From contig LFSZ01000107.1 of the NCBI GenBank assembly GCA_001512885.1, positions 1 through 46,453 of the forward strand: DNA of 46,453 nucleotides, read 5' to 3'. Position numbers and translations under genes: made by a program. Shown here piece after piece: positions 20,872 to 31,347 of the stretch. This stretch comes from Rikenellaceae bacterium DTU001 (GTDB lineage Bacteria; Bacteroidota; Bacteroidia; Bacteroidales; DTU049). Every line of letters begins with the position of its first letter. Position 1 is the stretch's first letter. The notes under the pieces were generated by a model. That model saw nothing but the letters and a program-made list of their open reading frames with translations, was not told the origin of the DNA and did no database searches.

Positions 20872-22542
20872 TTAGCCATTCATAGTTAATAAAAATTCTT
20901 CATTATTTTGAGTATAGCGCATTCTCTCTTGTATAAAAAGCATAGCTTCCTGAGTATTCATATCAGCGAGATGATTTCTTAGTATCCAAACTCTTTGCAA
21001 GATATCCTTGGGAACTAGAAGGTCATCGCGTCTAGTACTAGAAGCCACAATATCTATTGCAGGAAAAATACGTTTGTTAGCCAATTTGCGATCTAATTGT
21101 AATTCCATATTACCAGTCCCTTTGAATTCTTCGAAGATTACCTCATCCATTTTAGAACCTGTATCGATGAGGGCAGTGGCAATAATAGTAAGTGAACCTC
21201 CATTTTCTATCTGGCGGGCAGCACCGAAAAATCTTTTGGGTTTTTGCAATGCATTGGATTCTACACCACCTGATAATATTTTACCACTAGGAGGTGCCAT
21301 AGTATTATGTGCTCGAGCTAAACGTGTAATAGAGTCTAAAAGTATCACCACATCGTGTCCGCACTCTACCATTCGTTTAGCTTTTTCTAATACTAATTGT
21401 GATATTTTTACTTGTTTTTCGGCAGGCTCATCAAAGGTAGATGCTATCACCTCAGCTTTAACACTTCTAATCATGTCTGTAACTTCTTCAGGCCTTTCGT
21501 CTATCAAAAGAATTATTAAATAAGCTTCTGGATGATTATATGCAATCGCATTAGCAATTTCTTTCAAAATCATAGTTTTTCCAGTTTTTGGTTGAGAAAC
21601 AATAAGCCCTCGTTGCCCTTTGCCAATCGGGCAAAACAAATCTATGATGCGACTAGTTAAAGTCTCATGAGGATGACCAGTTAGATTAAATTTTTTATAT
21701 GGAAAAAGTGGAGTCATATAATCAAATGGCACTCTATCTTTAACATATTGAGGCTCTAAGCCGTTTACTTTTAATACTTTTACTAATGGAAAATATTTTT
21801 CTTTTTCCCTTGGTGGTCTTATAGTCCCCTCAATAGTATCGCCCAACTTTAGCCCTAAAGATCTAATTAGTGTATTGCTTACATATACATCATCTGGAGA
21901 ATTGTAATAATGAAAATCCGAACTTCTCAAAAAACCAAAACCTTCTGGTAAGATATCTAATACACCTTCTACTTCTATGATACCTTCATTTTCCCAAAAA
22001 TAAATCTTTTTTGTCTTAGTATTACTCTCTTCTGCTATTTCCATTTCACTGTCAACATTTTTTTCTATATCTGTGGCTTCATCCTTATATAATTTGTCAA
22101 TTACCATTTCATCATCTGCCAAGTCAGAAATTTCTAATGCATCTGTATCGATTATTTTTGATTCTTCAATAGGTTTATTATCTTTATCTGTCTTTTTATT
22201 ATCAACACTTTGTGTGTGTTGTTTTTCTTTTTTACTAACATTACTTGCCTTAGGTTGTGTAGATTTACCTGTATCTTCGTTTATATCGACTTTAGTAGTT
22301 TTTATTCTTTTTCTTTTAGTTTTAGTATTTTGTTCGTCATTATTTTCTGTAAAATTACTTTCTTTATCTTTTTCATTTTCGTTAAGTTGTTCTATTATTT
22401 TTAATATATCTTTTTCTTTGAAATCAGGATTATCTTTTATTAAAGAAATCAATTCTGATTTTTTATACTTCCTCGGATTACTAATTTTTAGATTTTTAGC
22501 AATAAGTACTAACTGATTAAATTTTAAATCGTTTAAATCCAT
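20872..22542 (-). CDS. rho: Transcription termination factor Rho
   Basis: [21 protein letters not shown]-type P-loop ([22 protein letters not shown]), [46 protein letters not shown]; charged low-complexity insert after N-terminal helices. Confidence 0.96.
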   Translation of the reverse strand: MDLNDLKFNQLVLIAKNLKISNPRKYKKSELISLIKDNPDFKEKDILKIIEQLNENEKDKESNFTENNDEQNTKTKRKRIKTTKVDINEDTGKSTQPKASNVSKKEKQHTQSVDNKKTDKDNKPIEESKIIDTDALEISDLADDEMVIDKLYKDEATDIEKNVDSEMEIAEESNTKTKKIYFWENEGIIEVEGVLDILPEGFGFLRSSDFHYYNSPDDVYVSNTLIRSLGLKLGDTIEGTIRPPREKEKYFPLVKVLKVNGLEPQYVKDRVPFDYMTPLFPYKKFNLTGHPHETLTSRIIDLFCPIGKGQRGLIVSQPKTGKTMILKEIANAIAYNHPEAYLIILLIDERPEEVTDMIRSVKAEVIASTFDEPAEKQVKISQLVLEKAKRMVECGHDVVILLDSITRLARAHNTMAPPSGKILSGGVESNALQKPKRFFGAARQIENGGSLTIIATALIDTGSKMDEVIFEEFKGTGNMELQLDRKLANKRIFPAIDIVASSTRRDDLLVPKDILQRVWILRNHLADMNTQEAMLFIQERMRYTQNNEEFLLTMNG

Positions 22543-22706
22543 ATATTTTTAAAATTAATTATTTATAATTTTTTAAAGTTAAAATTTTAAACTTGATATT
22601 AAAAGGTTCTTATTTTATATATTTTTTTATGATTTAGTAATATTTTTTTAAAAAAATTATAAGCTCTTTGTTTTCTGCAAAATCAATTAAAGTGATTTAT
22701 TTTATG

Positions 22707-22737
22707 CAAAGATAAATATTTAATTTTATATGACAAA
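22707..22737 (-). promoter_or_regulatory. Bacteroidota-type promoter for rho: TTTG-N19-TATCTTTG
   Basis: On minus strand TTTG (22737-22734), 19-nt spacer, TATCTTTG (22714-22707); exact match to TTTG/N19-21/TAnnTTTG. Confidence 0.7.
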
Positions 22738-22789
22738 ATTAAATAAATTTCCTAACAAGCATTTAAACAACAATTTTTTATAAAATTTA

Positions 22790-25700
22790 TTATAATAAAG
22801 CCCGTACAGTGATGCTGCCTACATGAGTCATGCTACTGTGTTGCATTATTCTACCTTCGTATTGCAAAGAAATTTGTATTAGTTTATTTAAAGTTCTTTG
22901 CCATTGTATTTGGATCAATCCATTATTTCCTTGTTTATATCCTTCTAGCATAAGGTATTCCATAGTAGGATCTGACAAATTTTTTGCAATATTATATATC
23001 CAACCAAATTTCCCCATAAATGTTCCTGCTTTTATCGAAAAGATACGTGGTTCTATGTATAATTCTATTTTGTTATTTTTAATATTTTGCTCTTTATCGA
23101 ATACATACGAATACCTAGGTCCTACACGTATCTGATATTTGGTTTCTAAATATTGTAGTTCTAATTTTTCTGTATATCCAGCGAAACTATAAGAAGTGCT
23201 AGATCTGAATACTGATTTATTAGATTGATATGTATATTCACTTATAGATTGTAAATTCCACTTTTTAGCTATTGGAATATAAAATTGTAAAGAATGATTT
23301 AATTTTTTTTGCTCTATATTACCTACTATTAATGTTTGAAGTATTTTTTGCTTATAAAATTCATATCTTACAGAAAGATTTATTTTTTGAGGATGATATT
23401 CTAATATACTTCTAAACCTCTCGCTAGAATTGATTAATGAGTCCGGCTTTTTGTTAATTCCTAAAAAATTAAAATTAATAGTATTTTGATTTATATCAAA
23501 AAATGATTGCAAGCTAAAATTCTTTAAAAATACCGGGAATTTTTTTATTAGTTGAGGTGAAAATCTAAAATTGAAACTACATGTTTGATGATACGAGCTG
23601 ATGTAATCCTGTGTAGGGATAGTAAGCAATATATATTGAGCTTGATCATTAAAGTTAGCTATGTGAAATTCATCTAACTCTTGCAATCCATTATTATTAG
23701 CATCTATCCAGTAGTGTGAGCCTTGCCCTATCGGTACTTCGATATAAGTATAATCTATTCGTGGTGACTGTCTCTGAGACAAAATATATCGTAGTTGCAT
23801 ATTAAAAGATTTATTTTTAGTGTATAAATTAACCTCATTATCACTGGTAAAATAATTTTTTTTAACTGTATCACTTGTTTGCATAACGAAATAATTATTT
23901 TGTCTTAGACTCCATATTATTTTTTTTATTTCTAATTGATAGCCAGTTTTATGTTGCTTACGAATCAATGGCATTTTTTCATTGTAATATTCGTAGTATA
24001 ATTTCAAAAATGTTTGTGTACTATCTCCCCAGCCTATATAAGGTGAGAAAGAATAATATTCCTGTGAATTATTTAGCATTATTTTGTTTTTGTAAATAGG
24101 ATGATATTCTATTTTATTATCTATACCTAGCCACAGAGTTTTAATGTTAAAGCCAATGTTAGAACTATGCTTTAGATAATCAATCTGATATGATGGCAAA
24201 TGTGTATGCGAATAATCATTAGTAGTTACGAAATGAAATTTTTGCCAATAATATCTTGCATTTGCATTTGCTATGATAGAATATTCATTTTTTGATTTAT
24301 TAAAAAACGAAGTTTTTATATGTGCAAAATTATTTTTTTCGTTTTTAAAATTATAAATTAATCCATTCCATAATTCCATCTTTTCAGAGGTATATAATTC
24401 CCTATTGAAAATTTTATTTTCTTCGGGATTGTATAGAGGTTCTAATGAGGTAAATTGTGATTGCACACCCTGAGAAAAAAAAGTTAGAGTATGCTCAGAT
24501 GATGGTTTACCTATTAATTCAAATTTATATGCTAATCCTTGACTTTTATTATCTTGTTCACTAAATGTATTTATATCATTTTGTGAGTATCCGATTGTTA
24601 TCCGCGTTTCTAAGTTTTCTGAAGGTTTATAAAAAAAATAAGATTCTATTAAATTGATACGTTTGGGAGCATTTAGTATGCGAATTGGCTCATATTCACC
24701 TTGAGGTATTCCATTTATTGGCGCTATCCATTCATATATTTTACCATTTATAGCATAATTGCTCACTATATAATTTCCTTTGTTTTTGCCTACATATGTG
24801 AAATCAACTTTATAGAGTTGTGTAGTACTATCTCGTGAGTAAACAAACACTGAGTCATAGTCTAGCGTATCTATAATAGCATACGTAATATTTTGATCTT
24901 TGTAATTAGTAGCTCTAAATGATGGAATTTTAACAGGTACATTGGCGCCAGCTTCAGCTAGTATCACCTTGTCACTATCAGATAAACTTAGTAACAAGGG
25001 TTGAGCTTTTATATCTCCCTCAGAAAAATAATTGATTCCCCACTGCCATTTGTCTCCAGAGATTTCTGTATATAAACCATAAGAAGCTTGAGCATAATTA
25101 TAGTCGGTATATAAAAACTCTATTACGATATGCATGGATGTGCGTATGAAAATTTTAGGCATAAAAGTGATTTCTGCGGTATTATAATCTATTACATAGT
25201 CTGCGTCATAGCCACGTTTGAGTAAAATGCCATCTAAATAAACTTTTTCAGATCCTGCTATTACTTGTATATAGTTAGCCTCTATAGTTTGTAGTTTGTA
25301 TGGTCCAGAGACACCGTCTATGGGTTTCAACTCTATTCTAGAAAATTTCCCTTTGTTTATAGCTACCACCCCTCCATAATTGAAAGAATGTTTTTCAGTT
25401 TTACTAATATTAGAAAAACTAGTTCCTTGAAGCTTACGTGAATATTTAGATAGCACTGCATTTTCGGGACTATGAATATTGAAATCGCCGAGTGTAAACT
25501 TGAAATTATCTTTTTTTAATGTTATGTATACTCTATCTATTTCTTGCAATCTGGCACTAGTGCCTTCGGGTTGTACAGGTAAATTTTTATCATTTAGATT
25601 GCCTTCTATTTGAAAAGGGGCTATCTCACCATAAAATTGCAAATCTAATGCAGACTGTACTGAGCTCTGTCCTCTACTGCTCATCATTATACTACGAGAT

Positions 25701-26104
25701 ATATAACCATTTGTATATATTTCTCCTCTTTCTTCTGGATGAATTTCAGGTACAATAACATGAAAAGGTGATAGCTCCTCGCTTTGCAATGTATCTTTGT
25801 AGATAATAGATAAAAGAGTAGTAGATATTTTTTTTTTAATATATCTTAATCGGCATCTATATGTAAAAGGTAAATGAATAGACGTGTCAATATTTATATA
25901 GATTTTTTGATTTTCGATGTCCAATATTTGATTATTAATCAATTTATTTGTATCTATTAACAATTTTATATATAATATTTCGGAGTTATTAATATCTATA
26001 GTGTCTTGGTATGAATGAATGATAAATGTCGTATCTATTATGTTTTGAGAGAAAATATTAATGTGAATAAGAAATAAAATAATAAAAACACAATATTTAT
26101 ACAC
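22790..26104 (-). CDS. Large outer-membrane beta-barrel-like protein of unknown function
   Basis: Signal peptide ending IFS|Q; GSEKVYLDGILLKRGYDADYVIDYNTAEITFMPK module; long run of alternating aromatic beta-strand-like segments. Confidence 0.65.
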   Translation of the reverse strand: MYKYCVFIILFLIHINIFSQNIIDTTFIIHSYQDTIDINNSEILYIKLLIDTNKLINNQILDIENQKIYINIDTSIHLPFTYRCRLRYIKKKISTTLLSIIYKDTLQSEELSPFHVIVPEIHPEERGEIYTNGYISRSIMMSSRGQSSVQSALDLQFYGEIAPFQIEGNLNDKNLPVQPEGTSARLQEIDRVYITLKKDNFKFTLGDFNIHSPENAVLSKYSRKLQGTSFSNISKTEKHSFNYGGVVAINKGKFSRIELKPIDGVSGPYKLQTIEANYIQVIAGSEKVYLDGILLKRGYDADYVIDYNTAEITFMPKIFIRTSMHIVIEFLYTDYNYAQASYGLYTEISGDKWQWGINYFSEGDIKAQPLLLSLSDSDKVILAEAGANVPVKIPSFRATNYKDQNITYAIIDTLDYDSVFVYSRDSTTQLYKVDFTYVGKNKGNYIVSNYAINGKIYEWIAPINGIPQGEYEPIRILNAPKRINLIESYFFYKPSENLETRITIGYSQNDINTFSEQDNKSQGLAYKFELIGKPSSEHTLTFFSQGVQSQFTSLEPLYNPEENKIFNRELYTSEKMELWNGLIYNFKNEKNNFAHIKTSFFNKSKNEYSIIANANARYYWQKFHFVTTNDYSHTHLPSYQIDYLKHSSNIGFNIKTLWLGIDNKIEYHPIYKNKIMLNNSQEYYSFSPYIGWGDSTQTFLKLYYEYYNEKMPLIRKQHKTGYQLEIKKIIWSLRQNNYFVMQTSDTVKKNYFTSDNEVNLYTKNKSFNMQLRYILSQRQSPRIDYTYIEVPIGQGSHYWIDANNNGLQELDEFHIANFNDQAQYILLTIPTQDYISSYHQTCSFNFRFSPQLIKKFPVFLKNFSLQSFFDINQNTINFNFLGINKKPDSLINSSERFRSILEYHPQKINLSVRYEFYKQKILQTLIVGNIEQKKLNHSLQFYIPIAKKWNLQSISEYTYQSNKSVFRSSTSYSFAGYTEKLELQYLETKYQIRVGPRYSYVFDKEQNIKNNKIELYIEPRIFSIKAGTFMGKFGWIYNIAKNLSDPTMEYLMLEGYKQGNNGLIQIQWQRTLNKLIQISLQYEGRIMQHSSMTHVGSITVRALL

Positions 26105-26371
26105 TTACAAGATGATATTTGATTTAGTAAATAATTAGTAAAAATAATAATAAATGTAAAAATGGGTAAAAAGAAAAAAAACTTTCAACTAAATACTAAA
26201 AATAACTTATCAATACTTATAATTATTTACTCTATAAAAAATAAATTAAAAAAAATAATGAGCAAAAACAATATCACAATTGCTTAGAATATGACATAAT
26301 AATGATATTGTCTATGATTTTTTCAATAATTATATTGCAAAAATACCTAGTTCAATAAAGCGATATAAAAT

Positions 26372-29300
26372 TTACAACCAACGAACTAAATAAAAGTCTT
26401 GTTTATGAGCTAATAAAGGATGATTGGGTCTCATTCTGATAGAAAAATTATAAACGCCACTTTGCTCCATAGGCATCGAGCATTCATAAATAGTTTTAGT
26501 GTCATCACAACCAATAAAATCAAAAGTTCTAGTAAATTCAATATCTACAATGCGTCCTTCTACTTTTTTGCCAAAAATAAGTTCGATAACTACATCATCA
26601 GGTTTAAGTTCTTTGAGATCCATGACTAATTTAGCAGTAAATTTTTCTCCAAGTGGTAGGGGCCCTTTGCTGCTGTCATACATTTCCATATCTATGATAT
26701 GTATTTCATCCCAGTTTCTTAGCACTTTTCTTTTCCATGAAATAAATTCAAACAAAACTTTATGATCATCATTAGTCAGTGTGTAGTAATAGTTATTTAA
26801 ATTATCATAAAATTTATCATCATATTCTAAAAGCATGCGTTTAGTGATAAAATGAGGAGCAATGTAAAAATAAGCATTTTTCATCATTTCTACCCATTTT
26901 TGTGGTATACCTATATTATCTCTATCATAAAATGTAGGTGCTATCTCGTCTTCGATGATGCTATAAATGATTTCTGCATCTAATTCATCTTGAAGTTTTG
27001 TGTCATCATAAGTGTTTTCTTGCCTCAGTGCCCATCCAGCTCCAGGTACGTAACCTTCTGCCCACCATCCATCTAATACACTAAAATTTAAAGTACCATT
27101 CATAACAGCTTTCATACCAGAGGTACCACTAGCTTCCAAAGGTCTAGTAGGAGTATTTAACCATACATCTACACCTTTTACAAGTAATTTAGCTAATTCA
27201 GTATCATAATTTTCAATAAAAATAATTTTACCGATAAATTCAGGCATACGCGATACTTCTATGATTCGCTTGATCAGATCTTCGCCAGCTTTATCAGAAG
27301 GATGAGCTTTGCCACTAAAAATAAAGCGAACAGGATAATGTGGGTTATTAACAATATCAGCCAAACGTTTTAAATTAATAAATAAAAGATGAGCTCTTTT
27401 ATAAGTAGCAAACCTGCGAGCAAAGCCAAAAGTAAGAATTTCAGGAGTTTTATTTAATTCTTCTAAAGTACGAATGATTTGTGTAGGTGATTCTTGTCTT
27501 TGAGGCATCTCGATGCCCAATCTTTCTATTATAGAATCATAAAGTTCATTTTTTTGTTTTAGCTTTAGATTCCATATAGTAGCCGGTTTCAGATTATCTA
27601 TAAATTTCCAGTAATTATGGTTCTCGTGCATATGTTCGAAAAAGTCGCTACCAGCACAATCTAGAAATAATTTTTGCCAGTCACTAGTCATCCAAGTTTT
27701 AGGATGCACTGCATTTGTAACATAATCAAAAAATAACTCACTTTCGAAAAATCCTTTATATAAATCTTTGAACATAGAACAGGTAACTCGCTTATGAATT
27801 TTGCTAACAGCATTGACGTATGTAGAGGTTTTAATAGCTAAATGAGTAACTGAAAATTTAGTTTCTAAACGATGTTCTCTGCCAAAATCCATAAATTCTT
27901 CCCATGTAATATCTAATGATTCTGGAATATGAGCAAAATAAGTACGCATGAGATCTTCGGAAAATTTATCATGTCCCGCTGGTATTGGAGTATGAGTAGT
28001 AAATATAGAAGTTTTTTTAACCAACTCTAATGCATGTTGCATAGAAAAATGTTTTTCTTTAATATAATATCTCAATCTAGCAATATTAGCAAAAGCAGCG
28101 TGCCCCTCATTCAAATGAAATACCGTAGGCTTTATCCCCATTGCTCTCATAGCATCTATAGAACCGAAACCAAGAAGATATTCTTGTTTTAATCTCATTT
28201 CCCACTCGGCATCGTATAGTCTAGCAGTTATTTCTTTATCTTCATCTAGGTTTTCTTCTATATCAGTATCCAATAAATATAGAGCTATTCTCCCCACTTT
28301 TACTTGCCAGATTTTAGCATAAACATTTCTCCCTGGCAAAGGTAAATGTATTTTTAGCCACTGGCCATCATTATTTCTTACAGCGGTAATAGGTAAATTA
28401 GTAAATTTTTGTGGTATATATTGTACGATTTGCTCTCCTAGGCGAGATAGTTTTTGTTTGAAATAGCCGTATCTAAATAATAGACCGAAGGCTACTATAG
28501 GGAAATTACTATCACTAGCTTCCTTTAGATAATCACCTGCTAAAATACCCAAACCACCACTATAAATTTTCAAAAAAGCATGAATACCGTATTCCATACA
28601 TAGATATGCTACTAATTTATCATTTTCTTTATATGGAGATATGCTCATATAGTCAGTGAACCTTTTGTATATGGAATTTAATTTTTCTATAAAATCTTGA
28701 TCTTTTGATAAATTTATTATCTCTTCATAAGACATCATCTCTAACATAGCAATTGGATTATTCTCAGATTTAATCCAATATACAGGATTAATATTTTTTA
28801 ATAATTCTATGGCTTCTTCATCCCATGTCCACCAAAGATTTTGTATCATATCTACTAGAGGTAAAAGCGAAGCTGGATATTCAGGTTTTACATATACTTT
28901 GCGCCATTCTGCTATCTCAATTTCTTTTGGACTAGTAACTACATAATCCTTTATTGTTTTGAAATAATAAAGATCTAATCTCTTTTCTGATTCTCTAATA
29001 GCAGAATCGTAAAGATCAAAATAATTGCAAATAAAATTATTCCAATGAGCTAACTTAGCTACTTGCCAACATTTATCTCTTAATGATTTTCTTTGCTCTT
29101 CGCTAAGTTGTAATTGTTCAAAGACATAGCTAACTATATTTTTTACTACATCATCATCATTATAATCATTCCTTTCGATTATCCTTATATATTGAGAAGT
29201 ATCAATATTTAGAGATTTAACCCAGTTACCATATCCAGAGAGACTCGTAGAGAGAGTAGGAATGCCATAAGCGGTACTCTCCATAGGAGTGTAACCCCAA

Positions 29301-30607
29301 GGTTCATAATAAGATGGGAAAAGTGTAAGGTCAAAGCCCATCAAAAATTCATAATAAGGAATATTCAAAAGTCCATCATGCCCATCTAAATACGAAGGAA
29401 TAAATAAAACTTTAACTGGATTATCATCTTGATTTATTAGTCCTTCAGCTTTGAAAGCGTTTGTTATAGGATCATGATCTTCATTACTTAGGTAGTGTGA
29501 TGTTAGATATTTTTTAATGGCTACTGAGTTATTATTGTAAGCATCTAGCACATCATGAATAGGTCCTTGTATGCCAGCAGGTACAGCGATACAAGCATAG
29601 ATAGTTCTGTTAGGATTTTGATTTTTTATTTTTCCTAAAGATTTTATAAATAGGTCTATGCCTTTGTTACGCATTTCGTATCTACCTGATAACAATATTA
29701 AAAAGGGATTAGGATCTTCTGCACCGCTAGTAGCTTTAAATAATCTAATAATTTTTTCGCGAGAAGCGGCTTTAATTTTTTCATATTCATCCCCTTGGGG
29801 TACTAGATCTATATCAAAGCTATTAGGTGTTATAACGTTAGGTTCTTTATCTAAAAAGTATTTACATTCTTTAGCAGTCACAGGAGATACAGTAGAAAAT
29901 GCATCAGCACATCTGGCAGCACAGTATTCCATTGAAAATTTAGAAATTATATTAAACTTTTGAGCCATATGCTGTGGATCATAATTAGTCATTTCACTAT
30001 ATAATGGGAGTCCATTACCAGCAATAGTCCTTCCCATAATGGTAGCGTGTGTTGTAAAAGCGGTGCCCACTTGAGGTACTTTATCCTCTAGATATAAAAT
30101 ACCAGCACCAGTAAGCCATTCATGAAAATTGGCAACTATTTTATCCTGAGCTGTAATATGATATTCATAAAAGTGATGAATCACTCTACCTGCCTCATAA
30201 CCAAACAAAGCTGGTTCTATATAATCCCAGCCTCCATATAAAGAGTCTAACTTGTATTTTAGCCATAGATCTGTAAAAATCTTATTTCTTTGTTCAAATA
30301 AATGCCTAAAGTCTACTAGAATAGTTATGGGACTGCCCTTTATTTTCCATCTTCCGATTCTGATTCGTAATCCATCTTCTCGTGCTTTCAATACCCATTT
30401 ATGATACAAACCTTCATCAGGTTCAAACATATAACCATTAGCTGCATCTTTTACTATATCAGGACCTATAAGTATATATTGTGAACCTAGCAAATCCACT
30501 AATTTATAAGCCTTAGTGGATAAGACTGTAAATATGCCACCCACTTTATTACAAACTTCCCAACTAACTTCGAATAAAAAATTTGGCATCAATTTCTTTT
30601 CTTCCAT
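26372..30607 (-). CDS. Fused GT3-type glycogen synthase (N-term) and GT35 alpha-glucan phosphorylase (C-term)
   Basis: N-term FEVSWEVCNKVGGIFTVLSTKA and PSYYEPWGYTPMES; C-term DUF3417-like NLWWTWDEEA, HLNEGHAAF, EASGTSGMKAVMNGTLNFSVLDGWWAEGY (PLP Lys) in one uninterrupted ORF. Confidence 0.93.
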   Translation of the reverse strand: MEEKKLMPNFLFEVSWEVCNKVGGIFTVLSTKAYKLVDLLGSQYILIGPDIVKDAANGYMFEPDEGLYHKWVLKAREDGLRIRIGRWKIKGSPITILVDFRHLFEQRNKIFTDLWLKYKLDSLYGGWDYIEPALFGYEAGRVIHHFYEYHITAQDKIVANFHEWLTGAGILYLEDKVPQVGTAFTTHATIMGRTIAGNGLPLYSEMTNYDPQHMAQKFNIISKFSMEYCAARCADAFSTVSPVTAKECKYFLDKEPNVITPNSFDIDLVPQGDEYEKIKAASREKIIRLFKATSGAEDPNPFLILLSGRYEMRNKGIDLFIKSLGKIKNQNPNRTIYACIAVPAGIQGPIHDVLDAYNNNSVAIKKYLTSHYLSNEDHDPITNAFKAEGLINQDDNPVKVLFIPSYLDGHDGLLNIPYYEFLMGFDLTLFPSYYEPWGYTPMESTAYGIPTLSTSLSGYGNWVKSLNIDTSQYIRIIERNDYNDDDVVKNIVSYVFEQLQLSEEQRKSLRDKCWQVAKLAHWNNFICNYFDLYDSAIRESEKRLDLYYFKTIKDYVVTSPKEIEIAEWRKVYVKPEYPASLLPLVDMIQNLWWTWDEEAIELLKNINPVYWIKSENNPIAMLEMMSYEEIINLSKDQDFIEKLNSIYKRFTDYMSISPYKENDKLVAYLCMEYGIHAFLKIYSGGLGILAGDYLKEASDSNFPIVAFGLLFRYGYFKQKLSRLGEQIVQYIPQKFTNLPITAVRNNDGQWLKIHLPLPGRNVYAKIWQVKVGRIALYLLDTDIEENLDEDKEITARLYDAEWEMRLKQEYLLGFGSIDAMRAMGIKPTVFHLNEGHAAFANIARLRYYIKEKHFSMQHALELVKKTSIFTTHTPIPAGHDKFSEDLMRTYFAHIPESLDITWEEFMDFGREHRLETKFSVTHLAIKTSTYVNAVSKIHKRVTCSMFKDLYKGFFESELFFDYVTNAVHPKTWMTSDWQKLFLDCAGSDFFEHMHENHNYWKFIDNLKPATIWNLKLKQKNELYDSIIERLGIEMPQRQESPTQIIRTLEELNKTPEILTFGFARRFATYKRAHLLFINLKRLADIVNNPHYPVRFIFSGKAHPSDKAGEDLIKRIIEVSRMPEFIGKIIFIENYDTELAKLLVKGVDVWLNTPTRPLEASGTSGMKAVMNGTLNFSVLDGWWAEGYVPGAGWALRQENTYDDTKLQDELDAEIIYSIIEDEIAPTFYDRDNIGIPQKWVEMMKNAYFYIAPHFITKRMLLEYDDKFYDNLNNYYYTLTNDDHKVLFEFISWKRKVLRNWDEIHIIDMEMYDSSKGPLPLGEKFTAKLVMDLKELKPDDVVIELIFGKKVEGRIVDIEFTRTFDFIGCDDTKTIYECSMPMEQSGVYNFSIRMRPNHPLLAHKQDFYLVRWL

Positions 30608-30738
30608 GTTGATATTTTTTACATTATTTACAAATTATTTACAAATATAATATTAAAAGTTATCTAAAAAATCATTTCAACTAATACATGTCTGAATTAT
30701 AAATAGTTTAAGCTAAAATATAACGCCATTAGACATAA

Positions 30739-31329
30739 TTATATATTATTTTGTCCTATAAATTTATTAATCATTTTTCTGGCTCTATGAAGTTTCCCTT
30801 TTACGGTACCTAGAGGTAAATTGAGTTCTTCGGCTATCTCTTCATATTTTTTATCTTCGAAATAAAATTTTTCTACTAAAATCCTATAATGAGGTTTTAA
30901 CATAGAAACGTAATCTCTCACAGCTTCTTTTTCTTCTTGTCGAATAACAATATTATCGGGTTCATGTTTTTTATCCTCAGCTATGTCATTTAAAAAACTA
31001 CTTGCATCATCATTGATAAAATCTTTTTTGCAATTGTGTAAAACATTTTTTTTACAATTGCGAATGTAATCAATTGTATTATTTTTTGCAATAGTGTATA
31101 ACCAAGTACTAAAAGCGTAATCGAAGGAATAAAGAGACAAATTTGTAAATGCTTTATAAAAGGTTTCCATTAATATATCTTCTGCTGCTACCCTGTCACC
31201 TACCATTTTTATAATAAAAAAATATAATCCATCCTTATAATTATTCATCAATGTGGCAAAAGCCATACTATCACCATTCTTTGCGTTAATAACAAGTTCA
31301 TTTATCTTTTTTTTATCTTTTAGCATCAT
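30739..31329 (-). CDS. ECF-type sigma-70 family RNA polymerase sigma factor
   Basis: EDILMETFYKAFTNLSLY, FSTWLYTIAKN, region 4 YEEIAEELNLPLGTVKGKLHRARK. Confidence 0.92.
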   Translation of the reverse strand: MMLKDKKKINELVINAKNGDSMAFATLMNNYKDGLYFFIIKMVGDRVAAEDILMETFYKAFTNLSLYSFDYAFSTWLYTIAKNNTIDYIRNCKKNVLHNCKKDFINDDASSFLNDIAEDKKHEPDNIVIRQEEKEAVRDYVSMLKPHYRILVEKFYFEDKKYEEIAEELNLPLGTVKGKLHRARKMINKFIGQNNI

Positions 31330-31347
31330 ATTTTTTTTAGAAAAATA

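Noticed and set aside
22073-22516. 147-aa ORF antisense to rho, highly hydrophobic (also 22210-22404)
   Set aside because: Mirror image of the Lys/Glu/Asp-rich Rho insert; antisense of such codons gives Phe/Leu/Ser runs. No family resemblance.
26269-26310. Inverted repeat CAATATCA…TGATATTG between the glycogen fusion and the outer-membrane protein gene
   Set aside because: Arms of only 8 bp with a 26-nt loop in very AT-rich DNA; could be chance or a weak terminator, not enough to call.
26499-26765. 88-aa plus-strand ORF (and 26420-26629, 29658-29963) opposite the glycogen fusion
   Set aside because: Fully inside the conserved phosphorylase/synthase coding sequence; no recognisable domain or expression signal.
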